A stretch of DNA of 64,000 bases from Flectonema sp. DT1601. Taxonomy: Eukaryota > Euglenozoa > Diplonemea > Diplonemida > Diplonemidae. Below, in pieces: positions 10,629-22,265 of this stretch; within the stretch, counting starts at the first letter, position 1; every line of letters begins with the position of its first letter. Below the pieces are notes generated by a model. That model was not told the DNA's origin. It did not search any database and saw nothing but the letters and a program-made list of their open reading frames with translations. The position numbers and the translations under genes were made by a program. The stretch lies in the NCBI GenBank assembly GCA_964019425.1, contig OZ025805.1, forward strand, positions 906,001-970,000. Direction: 5' to 3'.

Positions 10629-11513
10629 TCAGCGGTATATTGTTCGTCGTTTTAGCAAATTATGATTTAAAAAGAATACTCTTGAAGATTGTAAAGTAGA
10701 TGAAGATGTTTCTCTTTGTATACTTCAATGAGTGTTTCAGGTAGTTATGCGAAGCTGTTCATGCTATATTTCTGTTGTCTTTATTTTCAAGATATTTTTA
10801 TTCGCTCAAATGATTTAAGTAGTGATGAATGCACTCTGTAAGGCTTGTGTTCATGGCTCTTCATTTTACTCTCTCACAGCGGTGTCTTATTGTATTACAT
10901 TTAGACTCATGTTTTTACTTACAATTTAGGAATAGTACCTTTTTCCTTCCCTCTCTGATTTTTTTTGTCGGTAGCTAACAATAGCTTTTTTTAGGGGAGT
11001 GAAATACTGCAGTGAGCATTGTAATTGTTTGAGTATCGGTAGCAATGGAGTGAAGTTAATTCATCCGAAGCTACTGAGTTACCTGCTTATACTTCTCATG
11101 TTATACTGCAATGTTGGATACATTCTGACGCATTTTTTCCTCGAGATTGTCGTTGAACGCTGCTGTCTTTTTTCTCTTTTCCTCTCTCTGTTTAGACTGT
11201 TATATGTCTATGAAAGAATTGTTTTAGGTGGAGGAAATTTTGTCGCTGTGTCTCTCTTGTAGCCAAGCTTGCTACGTTGATTTTGTTAATTTTGAAACTA
11301 AGATTAACGAAATCTCGATTCCAATATGAGCAGTGAAAGGTTTAGTTATTTAATCATTGTAATTCATTATAACTTAAGTATCATACAAAATATGTTCCGT
11401 GGTTTCTGTCCAAATGAACGATCAAATTAGAGGGTGTCGTTGAACACTGATATTTCTTACTTCGTGATTCTCGCTACTTAATATTACTCTTAATAGTTTA
11501 TCTAACATCAAAT
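10629..11513 (+). repeat. Array spacer between genes 2 and 3 (885 bp)
   Basis: Near-identical to the other spacers. It begins with a variant 3' flank (ATTGTTCGTCG, TTTTAGCAAA) shared with 25959 onward. The decayed gene-start copy is at 11392-11430 and carries a private change (CCAAATGAACG), also found only in the spacer before gene 6. Confidence 0.88.
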
Positions 11514-13610
11514 ATGATGTATTCAATCGCTGTTATCCTCACATTGGCTCTTTCTCAAAGGCCGTGTGATTCGTACGGGAATCTGAGAAGCTGCAGAAGA
11601 GCAGTGTGTCCTGATCTTTCTACTCAACAATGTACTTGGATTAGAACTACGAGGGAGTGTAAATGTGTGAAACCTTCTTGTGATGACTTCTCGACTCCAA
11701 CTACTTGTCAAACATCTAATTGCCCAGACCAGGATGATCGTCAATGCATCTGGATTAATAACGGATGTACTTGCAACAAGGATCCAAGAACCTGTTCTGA
11801 CATCTCAACTCAAGCTGTTTGTCAAAGCTCTAATTGCCCAGACCAGGATGATCGTCAATGCATCTGGATTAACAACGGATGTACTTGCAACAAGGATCCA
11901 AGAACCTGTTCTGACATCTCAACTCAAGCTGTTTGTCAGAGCTCTAATTGCCCAGACCAGGATGATCGTCAATGCATCTGGATTAATAACGGATGTACTT
12001 GCAACAAGGATCCAAGAACCTGTTCTGACATCTCAACTCAAGCTGTTTGTCAAAGCTCTAATTGCCCAGACCAGGATGATCGTCAATGCATCTGGATTAA
12101 CAACGGATGTACTTGCAACAAGGATCCAAGAACCTGTTCTGACATCTCAACTCAAGCTGCTTGTCAAAGCTCTAATTGCCCAGACCAGGATGATCGTCAA
12201 TGCATCTGGATTAACAACGGATGTACTTGCAACAAGGATCCAAGAACCTGTTCTGACATCTCAACTCAAGCTGTTTGTCAAAGCTCTAATTGCCCAGACC
12301 AGGATGATCGTCAATGCATCTGGATTAATAACGGATGTACTTGCAACAAGGATCCAAGAACCTGTTCTGACATCTCAACTCAAGCTGTTTGTCAAAGCTC
12401 TAATTGCCCAGACCAGGATGATCGTCAATGCATCTGGATTAACAACGGATGTACTTGCAACAAGGATCCAAGAACCTGTTCTGACATCTCAACTCAAGCT
12501 GTTTGTCAAAGCTCTAATTGCCCAGACCAGGATGATCGTCAATGCATCTGGATTAATAACGGATGTACTTGCAACAAGGATCCAAGAACCTGTTCTGACA
12601 TCTCAACTCAAGCTGTTTGTCAAAGCTCTAATTGCCCAGACCAGGATGATCGTCAATGCATCTGGATTAATAACGGATGTACTTGCAACAAGGATCCAAG
12701 AACCTGTTCTGACATCTCAACTCAAGCTGTTTGTCAAAGCTCTAATTGCCCAGACCAGGATGATCGTCAATGCATCTGGATTAACAACGGATGTACTTGC
12801 AACAAGGATCCAAGAACCTGTTCTGACATCTCAACTCAAGCTGTTTGTCAAAGCTCTAATTGCCCAGACCAGGATGATCGTCAATGCATCTGGATTAATA
12901 ACGGATGTACTTGCAACAAGGATCCAAGAACCTGTTCTGACATCTCAACTCAAGCTGTTTGTCAAAGCTCTAATTGCCCAGACCAGGATGATCGTCAATG
13001 CATCTGGATTAATAACGGATGTACTTGCAACAAGGATCCAAGAACCTGTTCTGACATCTCAACTCAAGCTGTTTGTCAAAGCTCTAATTGCCCAGACCAG
13101 GATGATCGTCAATGCATCTGGATTAATAACGGATGTACTTGCAACAAGGATCCAAGAACCTGTTCTGACATCTCAACTCAAGCTGTTTGTCAGAGCTCTA
13201 ATTGCCCAGACCAGGATGATCGTCAATGCATCTGGATTAATAACGGATGTACTTGCAACAAGGATCCAAGAACCTGTTCTGACATCTCAACTCAAGCTGT
13301 TTGTCAAAGCTCTAATTGCCCAGACCAGGATGATCGTCAATGCATCTGGATTAATAACGGATGTACTTGCAACAAGGATCCAAGAAGCTGTTCTGACATC
13401 TCAACTCAAGCTGTTTGTCAAAGCTCTAATTGCCCAGACCAGGAAGATCGTCAATGCATCTGGATTAATAACGGATGTACTTGCAACAAGGATCCAAGAA
13501 CCTGTTCTGACATCTCAACTCAAGCTGTTTGTCAAAGCTCTAATTGCCCAGACCAGGATGATCGTCGGTGTGTCTGGAGTGAAGTTGGGTGTACTTGCCG
13601 ATTGATTTAG
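11514..13610 (+). CDS. Secreted six-cysteine repeat protein, array gene 3 (698 aa, shortest copy)
   Basis: Its start MMYSIAVILTLALSQ differs from the MIYS start of most copies and is shared only with gene 6. Two divergent N-terminal units, 15 canonical K-type units and the standard cap follow. Two near-terminal markers, a PRSC unit (about 13380) and a PDQEDRQC unit (about 13445), recur in gene 6 at the same offset of 15330 bases. With 18 six-Cys units it still looks complete, so the repeat number seems free to vary in whole units. Function is unknown. Confidence 0.9.
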   Translation: MMYSIAVILTLALSQRPCDSYGNLRSCRRAVCPDLSTQQCTWIRTTRECKCVKPSCDDFSTPTTCQTSNCPDQDDRQCIWINNGCTCNKDPRTCSDISTQAVCQSSNCPDQDDRQCIWINNGCTCNKDPRTCSDISTQAVCQSSNCPDQDDRQCIWINNGCTCNKDPRTCSDISTQAVCQSSNCPDQDDRQCIWINNGCTCNKDPRTCSDISTQAACQSSNCPDQDDRQCIWINNGCTCNKDPRTCSDISTQAVCQSSNCPDQDDRQCIWINNGCTCNKDPRTCSDISTQAVCQSSNCPDQDDRQCIWINNGCTCNKDPRTCSDISTQAVCQSSNCPDQDDRQCIWINNGCTCNKDPRTCSDISTQAVCQSSNCPDQDDRQCIWINNGCTCNKDPRTCSDISTQAVCQSSNCPDQDDRQCIWINNGCTCNKDPRTCSDISTQAVCQSSNCPDQDDRQCIWINNGCTCNKDPRTCSDISTQAVCQSSNCPDQDDRQCIWINNGCTCNKDPRTCSDISTQAVCQSSNCPDQDDRQCIWINNGCTCNKDPRTCSDISTQAVCQSSNCPDQDDRQCIWINNGCTCNKDPRTCSDISTQAVCQSSNCPDQDDRQCIWINNGCTCNKDPRSCSDISTQAVCQSSNCPDQEDRQCIWINNGCTCNKDPRTCSDISTQAVCQSSNCPDQDDRRCVWSEVGCTCRLI

Positions 13611-14495
13611 TCAGCGGTATATTCTTCGTCGTTTTAACAAATTATGATTTAAAAAGAATACTCTTGAAGATTGTAAAGTAGATGAAGATGTTTCTCTTTG
13701 TATACTTCAATGAGTGTTTCAGGTAGTTATGCGAAGCTGTTCATGCTATATTTCTGTTGTCTTTATTTTCAAGATATTTTTATTCGCTCAAATGATTTAA
13801 GTAGTGATGAATGCACTCTGTAAGGCTTGTGTTCATGGCTCTTCATTTTACTCTCTCACAGCGGTGTCTTATTGTATTACAGTTAGACTCATGTTTTTAC
13901 TTACAATTTAGGAATAGTACCTTTTTCCTTCCCTCTCTGATTTTTTTTGTCGGTAGCTAACAATAGCTTTTTTTAGGGGAGTGAAATACTGCAGTGAGCA
14001 TTGTAATTGTTTGAGTATCGGTAGCAATGGAGTGAAGTTAATTCATCCGAAGCTACTGAGTTACCTGCTTATACTTCTCATGTTATACTGCAATGTTGGA
14101 TACATTCTGACGCATTTTTTCCTCGAGATTGTCGTTGAACGCTGCTGTCTTTTTTCTCTTTTCGTCTCTCTGTTTAGACTGTTATATGTCTATGAAAGAA
14201 TTGTTTTAGGTGGAGGAAATTTTGTCGCTGTGTCTCTCTTGTAGCCAAGCTTGCTACGTTGATTTTGTTAATTTTGAAACTAAGATTAACGAAATCTCGA
14301 TTCCAATATGAGCAGTGAAAGGTTTAGTTATTTAATCATTGTAATTCATTATAACTTAAGTATCATACAAAATATGTTCCGTGGTTTCTGTCCAAATCAA
14401 CGATCAAATTAGAGGGTGTCGTTGAACACTGATATTTCTTACTTCGTGATTCTCGCTACTTAATATTACTCTTAATAGTTTATCTAACATCAAAT
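13611..14495 (+). repeat. Array spacer between genes 3 and 4 (885 bp)
   Basis: It carries the AGTTAG variant also seen upstream of gene 1 but not upstream of genes 2 or 3, which marks 13735 onward as the second copy of the three-gene block. The decayed gene-start copy is at 14374-14412. Confidence 0.88.
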
Positions 14496-17400
14496 ATGAT
14501 ATATTCAATCGCTGTTATCCTCACATTGGCTCTTTCTCAAAGGCCGTGTGATTCGTACGGGAATCTGAGAAGCTGCAGAAGAGCAGTGTGTCCTGATCTT
14601 TCTACTCAACAATGTACTTGGATTAGAACTACGAGGGAGTGTAAATGTGTGAAACCTTCTTGTGATGACTTCTCGACTCCAACTACTTGTCACACATCTA
14701 ATTGCCCAGACCAGGATGATCGTCAATGCATCTGGATTAATAACGGATGTACTTGCAACACTGATCCAAGAACCTGTTCGGAAATTTCAACTCGTGCATC
14801 TTGTCAGACATCTCATTGCCCAGACCAGGATGATCGTCAATGCATCTGGATTAATAACGGATGTACTTGCAACACTGATCCAAGAACCTGTTCGGAAATT
14901 TCAACTCGTGCATCTTGTCAGACATCTCATTGCCCAGACCAGGATGATCGTCAATGCATCTGGATTAATAACGGATGTACTTGCAACACTGATCCGAGAA
15001 CCTGTTCAGAAATTTCAACTCAAGCTTTTTGTCAAAGCTCTAATTGCCCAGACCAAGATGATCGTCAATGCATCTGGATTAATAACGGATGTACTTGCAA
15101 CACTGATCCAAGAACCTGTTCGGAAATTTCAACTCGTGCATCTTGTCAGACATCTCATTGCCCAGACCAGGATGATCGTCAATGCATCTGGATTAATAAC
15201 GGATGTACTTGCAACACTGATCCAAGAACCTGTTCGGAAATTTCAACTCGTGCATCTTGTCAGACATCACATTGCCCAGACCAGGATGATCGTCAATGCA
15301 TCTGGATTAATAACGGATGTACTTGCAACACTGATCCGAGAACCTGTTCAGAAATTTCAACTCAAGCTTTTTGTCAAAGCTCTAATTGCCCAGACCAAGA
15401 TGATCGTCAATGCATCTGGATTAATAACGGATGTACTTGCAACACTGATCCAAGAACCTGTTCGGAAATTTCAACTCGTGCATCTTGTCAGACATCTCAT
15501 TGCCCAGACCAGGATGATCGTCAATGTATCTGGATTAATAACGGATGTACTTGCAACAAGGATCCAAGAACCTGTTCCGACATCTCAACTCAAGCTGTTT
15601 GTCAAAGCTCTAATTGCCCAGACCAGGATGATCGTCAATGCATCTGGATTAATAACGGATGTACTTGCAACAAGGATCCAAGAACTTGTTCCGACATCTC
15701 AACTCAAGCTGTTTGTCAAAGCTCTAATTGCCCAGACCAGGATGATCGTCAATGCATCTGGATTAACAACGGATGTACTTGCAACAAGGATCCAAGAACC
15801 TGTTCTGACATCTCAACTCAAGCTGTTTGTCAAAGCTCTAATTGCCCAGACCAGGATGATCGTCAATGTATCTGGATTAATAACGGATGTACTTGCAACA
15901 AGGATCCAAGAACCTGTTCTGACATCTCAACTCAAGCTGTTTGTCAAAGCTCTAATTGCCCAGACCAGGATGATCGTCAATGTATCTGGATTAACAACGG
16001 ATGTACTTGCAACAAGGATCCAAGAACCTGTTCTGACATCTCAACTCAAGCTGTTTGTCAAAGCTCTAATTGCCCAGACCAGGATGATCGTCAATGCATC
16101 TGGATTAACAACGGATGTACTTGCAACAAGGATCCAAGAACCTGTTCTGACATCTCAACTCAAGCTGTTTGTCAAAGCTCTAATTGCCCAGACCAGGATG
16201 ATCGTCAATGTATCTGGATTAACAACGGATGTACTTGCAACAAGGATCCAAGAACCTGTTCTGACATCTCAACTCAAGCTGTTTGTCAAAGCTCTAATTG
16301 CCCAGACCAGGATGATCGTCAATGCATCTGGATTAATAACGGATGTACTTGCAACAAGGATCCAAGAACCTGTTCTGACATCTCAACTCAAGCTGTTTGT
16401 CAAAGCTCTAATTGCCCAGACCAGGATGATCGTCAATGCATCTGGATTAACAACGGATGTACTTGCAACAAGGATCCAAGAACCTGTTCTGACATCTCAA
16501 CTCAAGCTGCTTGTCAAAGCTCTAATTGCCCAGACCAGGATGATCGTCAATGCATCTGGATTAATAACGGATGTACTTGCAACAAGGATCCAAGAACCTG
16601 TTCTGACATCTCAACTCAAGCTGTTTGTCAAAGCTCTAATTGCCCAGACCAGGATGATCGTCAATGCATCTGGATTAATAACGGATGTACTTGCAACAAG
16701 GATCCAAGAACCTGTTCTGACATCTCAACTCAAGCTGTTTGTCAAAGCTCTAATTGCCCAGACCAGGATGATCGTCAATGCATCTGGATTAACAACGGAT
16801 GTACTTGCAACAAGGATCCAAGAACCTGTTCTGACATCTCAACTCAAGCTGCTTGTCAAAGCTCTAATTGCCCAGACCAGGATGATCGTCAATGTATCTG
16901 GATTAATAACGGATGTACTTGCAACAAGGATCCAAGAACCTGTTCCGACATCTCAACTCAAGCTGTTTGTCAAAGCTCTAATTGCCCAGACCAGGATGAT
17001 CGTCAATGCATCTGGATTAATAACGGATGTACTTGCAACAAGGATCCAAGAACCTGTTCTGACATCTCAACTCAAGCTGTTTGTCAAAGCTCTAATTGCC
17101 CAGACCAGGATGATCGTCAATGCATCTGGATTAATAACGGATGTACTTGCAACAAGGATCCAAGAACCTGTTCTGACATCTCAACTCAAGCTGCTTGTCA
17201 AAGCTCTAATTGCCCAGACCAGGATGATCGTCAATGCATCTGGATTAATAACGGATGTACTTGCAACAAGGATCCAAGAACCTGTTCTGACATCTCAACT
17301 CAAGCTGCTTGTCAAAGCTCTAATTGCCCAGACCAGGATGATCGTCAATGCATCTGGATTAACAACGGATGTACTTGCAACAAGGATCCAAGAACCTGTT

Positions 17401-20400
17401 CCGACATCTCAACTCAAGCTGTTTGTCAAAGCTCTAATTGCCCAGACCAGGATGATCGTCAATGCATCTGGATTAATAACGGATGTACTTGCAACAAGGA
17501 TCCAAGAACCTGTTCCGACATCTCAACTCAAGCTGTTTGTCAAAGCTCTAATTGCCCAGACCAGGATGATCGTCAATGCATCTGGATTAATAACGGATGT
17601 ACTTGCAACAAGGATCCAAGAAACTGTTCTGACATCTCAACTCAAGCTGTTTGTCAAAGCTCTAATTGCCCAGACCAGGATGATCGTCAATGCATCTGGA
17701 TTAACAACGGATGTACTTGCAACAAGGATCCAAGAACCTGTTCTGACATCTCAACTCAAGCTGCTTGTCAAAGCTCTAATTGCCCAGACCAGGATGATCG
17801 TCAATGCATCTGGATTAATAACGGATGTACTTGCAACAAGGATCCAAGAACTTGTTCCGACATCTCAACTCAAGCTGTTTGTCAAAGCTCTAATTGCCCA
17901 GACCAGGATGATCGTCAATGCATCTGGATTAACAACGGATGTACTTGCAACAAGGATCCAAGAACCTGTTCTGACATCTCAACTCAAGCTGTTTGTCAAA
18001 GCTCTAATTGCCCAGACCAGGATGATCGTCAATGCATCTGGATTAATAACGGATGTACTTGCAACAAGGATCCAAGAACTTGTTCTGACATCTCAACTCA
18101 AGCTGTTTGTCAAAGCTCTAATTGCCCAGACCAGGATGATCGTCAATGCATCTGGATTAATAACGGATGTACTTGCAACAAGGATCCAAGAACCTGTTCT
18201 GACATCTCAACTCAAGCTGTTTGTCAAAGCTCTAATTGCCCAGACCAGGATGATCGTCAATGCATCTGGATTAACAACGGATGTACTTGCAACAAAGATC
18301 CAAGAACCTGTTCTGACATCTCAACTCAAGCTGTTTGTCAAAGCTCTAATTGCCCAGACCAGGATGATCGTCAATGCATCTGGATTAATAACGGATGTAC
18401 TTGCAACAAGGATCCAAGAACTTGTTCTGACATCTCAACTCAAGCTGTTTGTCAAAGCTCTAATTGCCCAGACCAGGATGATCGTCAATGCATCTGGATT
18501 AATAACGGATGTACTTGCAACAAGGATCCAAGAACTTGTTCCGACATCTCAACTCAAGCTGTTTGTCAAAGCTCTAATTGCCCGGACCAGGATGATCGTC
18601 AATGCATCTGGATTAATAACGGATGTACTTGCAACAAGGATCCAAGAACTTGTTCCGACATCTCAACTCAAGCTGTTTGTCAAAGCTCTAATTGCCCAGA
18701 CCAGGATGATCGTCAATGCATCTGGATTAACAACGGATGTACTTGCAACAAGGATCCAAGAACCTGTTCTGACATCTCAACTCAAGCTGCTTGTCAAAGC
18801 TCTAATTGCCCAGACCAGGATGATCGTCAATGCATCTGGATTAATAACGGATGTACTTGCAACAAGGATCCAAGAACCTGTTCTGACATCTCAACTCAAG
18901 CTGCTTGTCAAAGCTCTAATTGCCCAGACCAGGATGATCGTCAATGCATCTGGATTAACAACGGATGTACTTGCAACAAGGATCCAAGAACCTGTTCCGA
19001 CATCTCAACTCAAGCTGTTTGTCAAAGCTCTAATTGCCCAGACCAGGATGATCGTCAATGCATCTGGATTAATAACGGATGTACTTGCAACAAGGATCCA
19101 AGAACCTGTTCCGACATCTCAACTCAAGCTGTTTGTCAAAGCTCTAATTGCCCAGACCAGGATGATCGTCAATGCATCTGGATTAATAACGGATGTACTT
19201 GCAACAAGGATCCAAGAAACTGTTCTGACATCTCAACTCAAGCTGTTTGTCAAAGCTCTAATTGCCCAGACCAGGATGATCGTCAATGCATCTGGATTAA
19301 CAACGGATGTACTTGCAACAAGGATCCAAGAACCTGTTCTGACATCTCAACTCAAGCTGCTTGTCAAAGCTCTAATTGCCCAGACCAGGATGATCGTCAA
19401 TGCATCTGGATTAATAACGGATGTACTTGCAACAAGGATCCAAGAACTTGTTCCGACATCTCAACTCAAGCTGTTTGTCAAAGCTCTAATTGCCCAGACC
19501 AGGATGATCGTCAATGCATCTGGATTAACAACGGATGTACTTGCAACAAGGATCCAAGAACCTGTTCTGACATCTCAACTCAAGCTGTTTGTCAAAGCTC
19601 TAATTGCCCAGACCAGGATGATCGTCAATGCATCTGGATTAATAACGGATGTACTTGCAACAAGGATCCAAGAACTTGTTCTGACATCTCAACTCAAGCT
19701 GTTTGTCAAAGCTCTAATTGCCCAGACCAGGATGATCGTCAATGCATCTGGATTAATAACGGATGTACTTGCAACAAGGATCCAAGAACCTGTTCTGACA
19801 TCTCAACTCAAGCTGTTTGTCAAAGCTCTAATTGCCCAGACCAGGATGATCGTCAATGCATCTGGATTAACAACGGATGTACTTGCAACAAAGATCCAAG
19901 AACCTGTTCTGACATCTCAACTCAAGCTGTTTGTCAAAGCTCTAATTGCCCAGACCAGGATGATCGTCAATGCATCTGGATTAATAACGGATGTACTTGC
20001 AACAAGGATCCAAGAACTTGTTCTGACATCTCAACTCAAGCTGTTTGTCAAAGCTCTAATTGCCCAGACCAGGATGATCGTCAATGCATCTGGATTAATA
20101 ACGGATGTACTTGCAACAAGGATCCAAGAACTTGTTCCGACATCTCAACTCAAGCTGTTTGTCAAAGCTCTAATTGCCCGGACCAGGATGATCGTCAATG
20201 CATCTGGATTAATAACGGATGTACTTGCAACAAGGATCCAAGAACTTGTTCCGACATCTCAACTCAAGCTGTTTGTCAAAGCTCTAATTGCCCAGACCAG
20301 GATGATCGTCAATGCATCTGGATTAACAACGGATGTACTTGCAACAAGGATCCAAGAACCTGTTCTGACATCTCAACTCAAGCTGCTTGTCAAAGCTCTA

Positions 20401-21380
20401 ATTGCCCAGACCAGGATGATCGTCAATGCATCTGGATTAATAACGGATGTACTTGCAACAAGGATCCAAGAACTTGTTCCGACATCTCAACTCAAGCTGT
20501 TTGTCAAAGCTCTAATTGCCCAGACCAGGATGATCGTCAATGCATCTGGATTAATAACGGATGTACTTGCAACAAGGATCCAAGAACCTGTTCTGACATC
20601 TCAACTCAAGCTGTTTGTCAAAGCTCTAATTGCCCAGACCAGGATGATCGTCAATGCATCTGGATTAATAACGGATGTACTTGCAACAAGGATCCAAGAA
20701 CTTGTTCCGACATCTCAACTCAAGCTGTTTGTCAAAGCTCTAATTGCCCAGACCAGGATGATCGTCAATGCATCTGGATTAATAACGGATGTACTTGCAA
20801 CAAGGATCCAAGAACCTGTTCTGACATCTCAACTCAAGCTGTTTGTCAAAGCTCTAATTGCCCAGACCAGGATGATCGTCAATGCATCTGGATTAATAAC
20901 GGATGTACTTGCAACAAGGATCCAAGAACTTGTTCTGACATCTCAACTCAAGCTGTTTGTCAAAGCTCTAATTGCCCAGACCAGGATGATCGTCAATGCA
21001 TCTGGATTAATAACGGATGTACTTGCAACAAGGATCCAAGAACCTGTTCTGACATCTCAACTCAAACTGTTTGTCAAAGCTCTAATTGCCCAGACCAGGA
21101 TGATCGTCAATGCATCTGGATTAATAACGGATGTACTTGCAACAAGGATCCAAGAACCTGTTCTGACATCTCAACTCAAGCTGTTTGTCAAAGCTCTAAT
21201 TGCCCAGACCAGGATGATCGTCAATGCATCTGGATTAATAACGGATGTACTTGCAACAAGGATCCAAGAACCTGTTCTGACATCTCAACTCAAGCTGTTT
21301 GTCAAAGCTCTAATTGCCCAGACCAGGATGATCGTCGGTGTGTCTGGAGTGAAGTTGGGTGTACTTGCCGATTGATTTAG
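14496..21380 (+). CDS. Giant secreted six-cysteine repeat protein, array gene 4 (2294 aa)
   Basis: This is gene 1 (offset 13734) plus exactly 1596 bp, or 14 extra units: 57 canonical units in all. It keeps the signal peptide, the two divergent units, the seven T-type units and the cap. The added stretch is an internal tandem duplication. Rare markers that occur once in gene 1 occur twice here, 1596 bases apart: the PRNC unit (17615 and 19211), a CCCGGACC synonym (18583 and 20179) and an AACAAAGATCC synonym. The STQTVC marker near the 3' end stays single. Secreted and disulfide-rich by inference. Confidence 0.9.
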   Translation: MIYSIAVILTLALSQRPCDSYGNLRSCRRAVCPDLSTQQCTWIRTTRECKCVKPSCDDFSTPTTCHTSNCPDQDDRQCIWINNGCTCNTDPRTCSEISTRASCQTSHCPDQDDRQCIWINNGCTCNTDPRTCSEISTRASCQTSHCPDQDDRQCIWINNGCTCNTDPRTCSEISTQAFCQSSNCPDQDDRQCIWINNGCTCNTDPRTCSEISTRASCQTSHCPDQDDRQCIWINNGCTCNTDPRTCSEISTRASCQTSHCPDQDDRQCIWINNGCTCNTDPRTCSEISTQAFCQSSNCPDQDDRQCIWINNGCTCNTDPRTCSEISTRASCQTSHCPDQDDRQCIWINNGCTCNKDPRTCSDISTQAVCQSSNCPDQDDRQCIWINNGCTCNKDPRTCSDISTQAVCQSSNCPDQDDRQCIWINNGCTCNKDPRTCSDISTQAVCQSSNCPDQDDRQCIWINNGCTCNKDPRTCSDISTQAVCQSSNCPDQDDRQCIWINNGCTCNKDPRTCSDISTQAVCQSSNCPDQDDRQCIWINNGCTCNKDPRTCSDISTQAVCQSSNCPDQDDRQCIWINNGCTCNKDPRTCSDISTQAVCQSSNCPDQDDRQCIWINNGCTCNKDPRTCSDISTQAVCQSSNCPDQDDRQCIWINNGCTCNKDPRTCSDISTQAACQSSNCPDQDDRQCIWINNGCTCNKDPRTCSDISTQAVCQSSNCPDQDDRQCIWINNGCTCNKDPRTCSDISTQAVCQSSNCPDQDDRQCIWINNGCTCNKDPRTCSDISTQAACQSSNCPDQDDRQCIWINNGCTCNKDPRTCSDISTQAVCQSSNCPDQDDRQCIWINNGCTCNKDPRTCSDISTQAVCQSSNCPDQDDRQCIWINNGCTCNKDPRTCSDISTQAACQSSNCPDQDDRQCIWINNGCTCNKDPRTCSDISTQAACQSSNCPDQDDRQCIWINNGCTCNKDPRTCSDISTQAVCQSSNCPDQDDRQCIWINNGCTCNKDPRTCSDISTQAVCQSSNCPDQDDRQCIWINNGCTCNKDPRNCSDISTQAVCQSSNCPDQDDRQCIWINNGCTCNKDPRTCSDISTQAACQSSNCPDQDDRQCIWINNGCTCNKDPRTCSDISTQAVCQSSNCPDQDDRQCIWINNGCTCNKDPRTCSDISTQAVCQSSNCPDQDDRQCIWINNGCTCNKDPRTCSDISTQAVCQSSNCPDQDDRQCIWINNGCTCNKDPRTCSDISTQAVCQSSNCPDQDDRQCIWINNGCTCNKDPRTCSDISTQAVCQSSNCPDQDDRQCIWINNGCTCNKDPRTCSDISTQAVCQSSNCPDQDDRQCIWINNGCTCNKDPRTCSDISTQAVCQSSNCPDQDDRQCIWINNGCTCNKDPRTCSDISTQAVCQSSNCPDQDDRQCIWINNGCTCNKDPRTCSDISTQAACQSSNCPDQDDRQCIWINNGCTCNKDPRTCSDISTQAACQSSNCPDQDDRQCIWINNGCTCNKDPRTCSDISTQAVCQSSNCPDQDDRQCIWINNGCTCNKDPRTCSDISTQAVCQSSNCPDQDDRQCIWINNGCTCNKDPRNCSDISTQAVCQSSNCPDQDDRQCIWINNGCTCNKDPRTCSDISTQAACQSSNCPDQDDRQCIWINNGCTCNKDPRTCSDISTQAVCQSSNCPDQDDRQCIWINNGCTCNKDPRTCSDISTQAVCQSSNCPDQDDRQCIWINNGCTCNKDPRTCSDISTQAVCQSSNCPDQDDRQCIWINNGCTCNKDPRTCSDISTQAVCQSSNCPDQDDRQCIWINNGCTCNKDPRTCSDISTQAVCQSSNCPDQDDRQCIWINNGCTCNKDPRTCSDISTQAVCQSSNCPDQDDRQCIWINNGCTCNKDPRTCSDISTQAVCQSSNCPDQDDRQCIWINNGCTCNKDPRTCSDISTQAVCQSSNCPDQDDRQCIWINNGCTCNKDPRTCSDISTQAACQSSNCPDQDDRQCIWINNGCTCNKDPRTCSDISTQAVCQSSNCPDQDDRQCIWINNGCTCNKDPRTCSDISTQAVCQSSNCPDQDDRQCIWINNGCTCNKDPRTCSDISTQAVCQSSNCPDQDDRQCIWINNGCTCNKDPRTCSDISTQAVCQSSNCPDQDDRQCIWINNGCTCNKDPRTCSDISTQAVCQSSNCPDQDDRQCIWINNGCTCNKDPRTCSDISTQTVCQSSNCPDQDDRQCIWINNGCTCNKDPRTCSDISTQAVCQSSNCPDQDDRQCIWINNGCTCNKDPRTCSDISTQAVCQSSNCPDQDDRRCVWSEVGCTCRLI
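17265..20456 (+). repeat. 14-unit internal tandem duplication within array gene 4 (2 x 1596 bp)
   Basis: Two consecutive 1596-bp blocks, about 17265-18860 and 18861-20456, are nearly identical and correspond to one block (about 3531-5126) in gene 1. The joint lies near 18790-18860, where the sequence after an alanine-type unit jumps back to an earlier one. The ends are approximate because neighbouring 114-bp units are so alike. Unequal crossing-over between units is the simplest cause. Confidence 0.8.
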
Positions 21381-22265
21381 TCAGCGGTATATTCTTCGTC
21401 GTTTTAACAAATTATGATTTAAAAAGAATACTCTTGAAGATTGTAAAGTAGATGAAGATGTTTCTCTTTGTATACTTCAATGAGTGTTTCAGATAGTTAT
21501 GCGAAGCTGTTCATGCTATATTTCTGTTGTCTTTATTTTCAAGATATTTTTATTCGCTCAAATGATTTAAGTAGTGATGAATGCACTCTGTAAGGCTTGT
21601 GTTCATGGCTCTTCATTTTACTCTCTCACAGCGGTGTCTTATTGTATTACATTTAGACTCATGTTTTTACTTACAATTTAGGAATAGTACCTTTTTCCTT
21701 CCCTCTCTGATTTTTTTTGTCGGTAGCTAACAATAGCTTTTTTTAGGGGAGTGAAATACTGCAGTGAGCATTGTAATTGTTTGAGTATCGGTAGCAATGG
21801 AGTGAAGTTAATTCATCCGAAGCTACTGAGTTACCTGCTTATACTTCTCATGTTATACTGCAATGTTGGATACATTCTGACGCATTTTTTCCTCGAGATT
21901 GTCGTTGAACGCTGCTGTCTTTTTTCTCTTTTCCTCTCTCTGTTTAGACTGTTATATGTCTATGAAAGAATTGTTTTATGTGGAGGAAATTTTGTCGCTG
22001 TGTCTCTCTTGTAGCCAAGCTTGCTACGTTGATTTTGTTAATTTTGAAACTAAGATTAACGAAATCTCTATTCCAATATGAGCAGTGAAAGGTTTAGTTA
22101 TTTAATCATTGTAATTCATTATAACTTAAGTATCATACAAAATATGTTCCGTGGTTTCTGTCCAAATCAACGATCAAATTAGAGGGTGTCGTTGAACACT
22201 GATATTTCTTACTTCGTGATTCTCGCTACTTAATATTACGCTTAATAGTTTATCTAACATCAAAT
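21381..22265 (+). repeat. Array spacer between genes 4 and 5 (885 bp)
   Basis: It matches the spacer at 6051-6935, including its private variants. The decayed gene-start copy is at 22144-22182. Confidence 0.88.
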
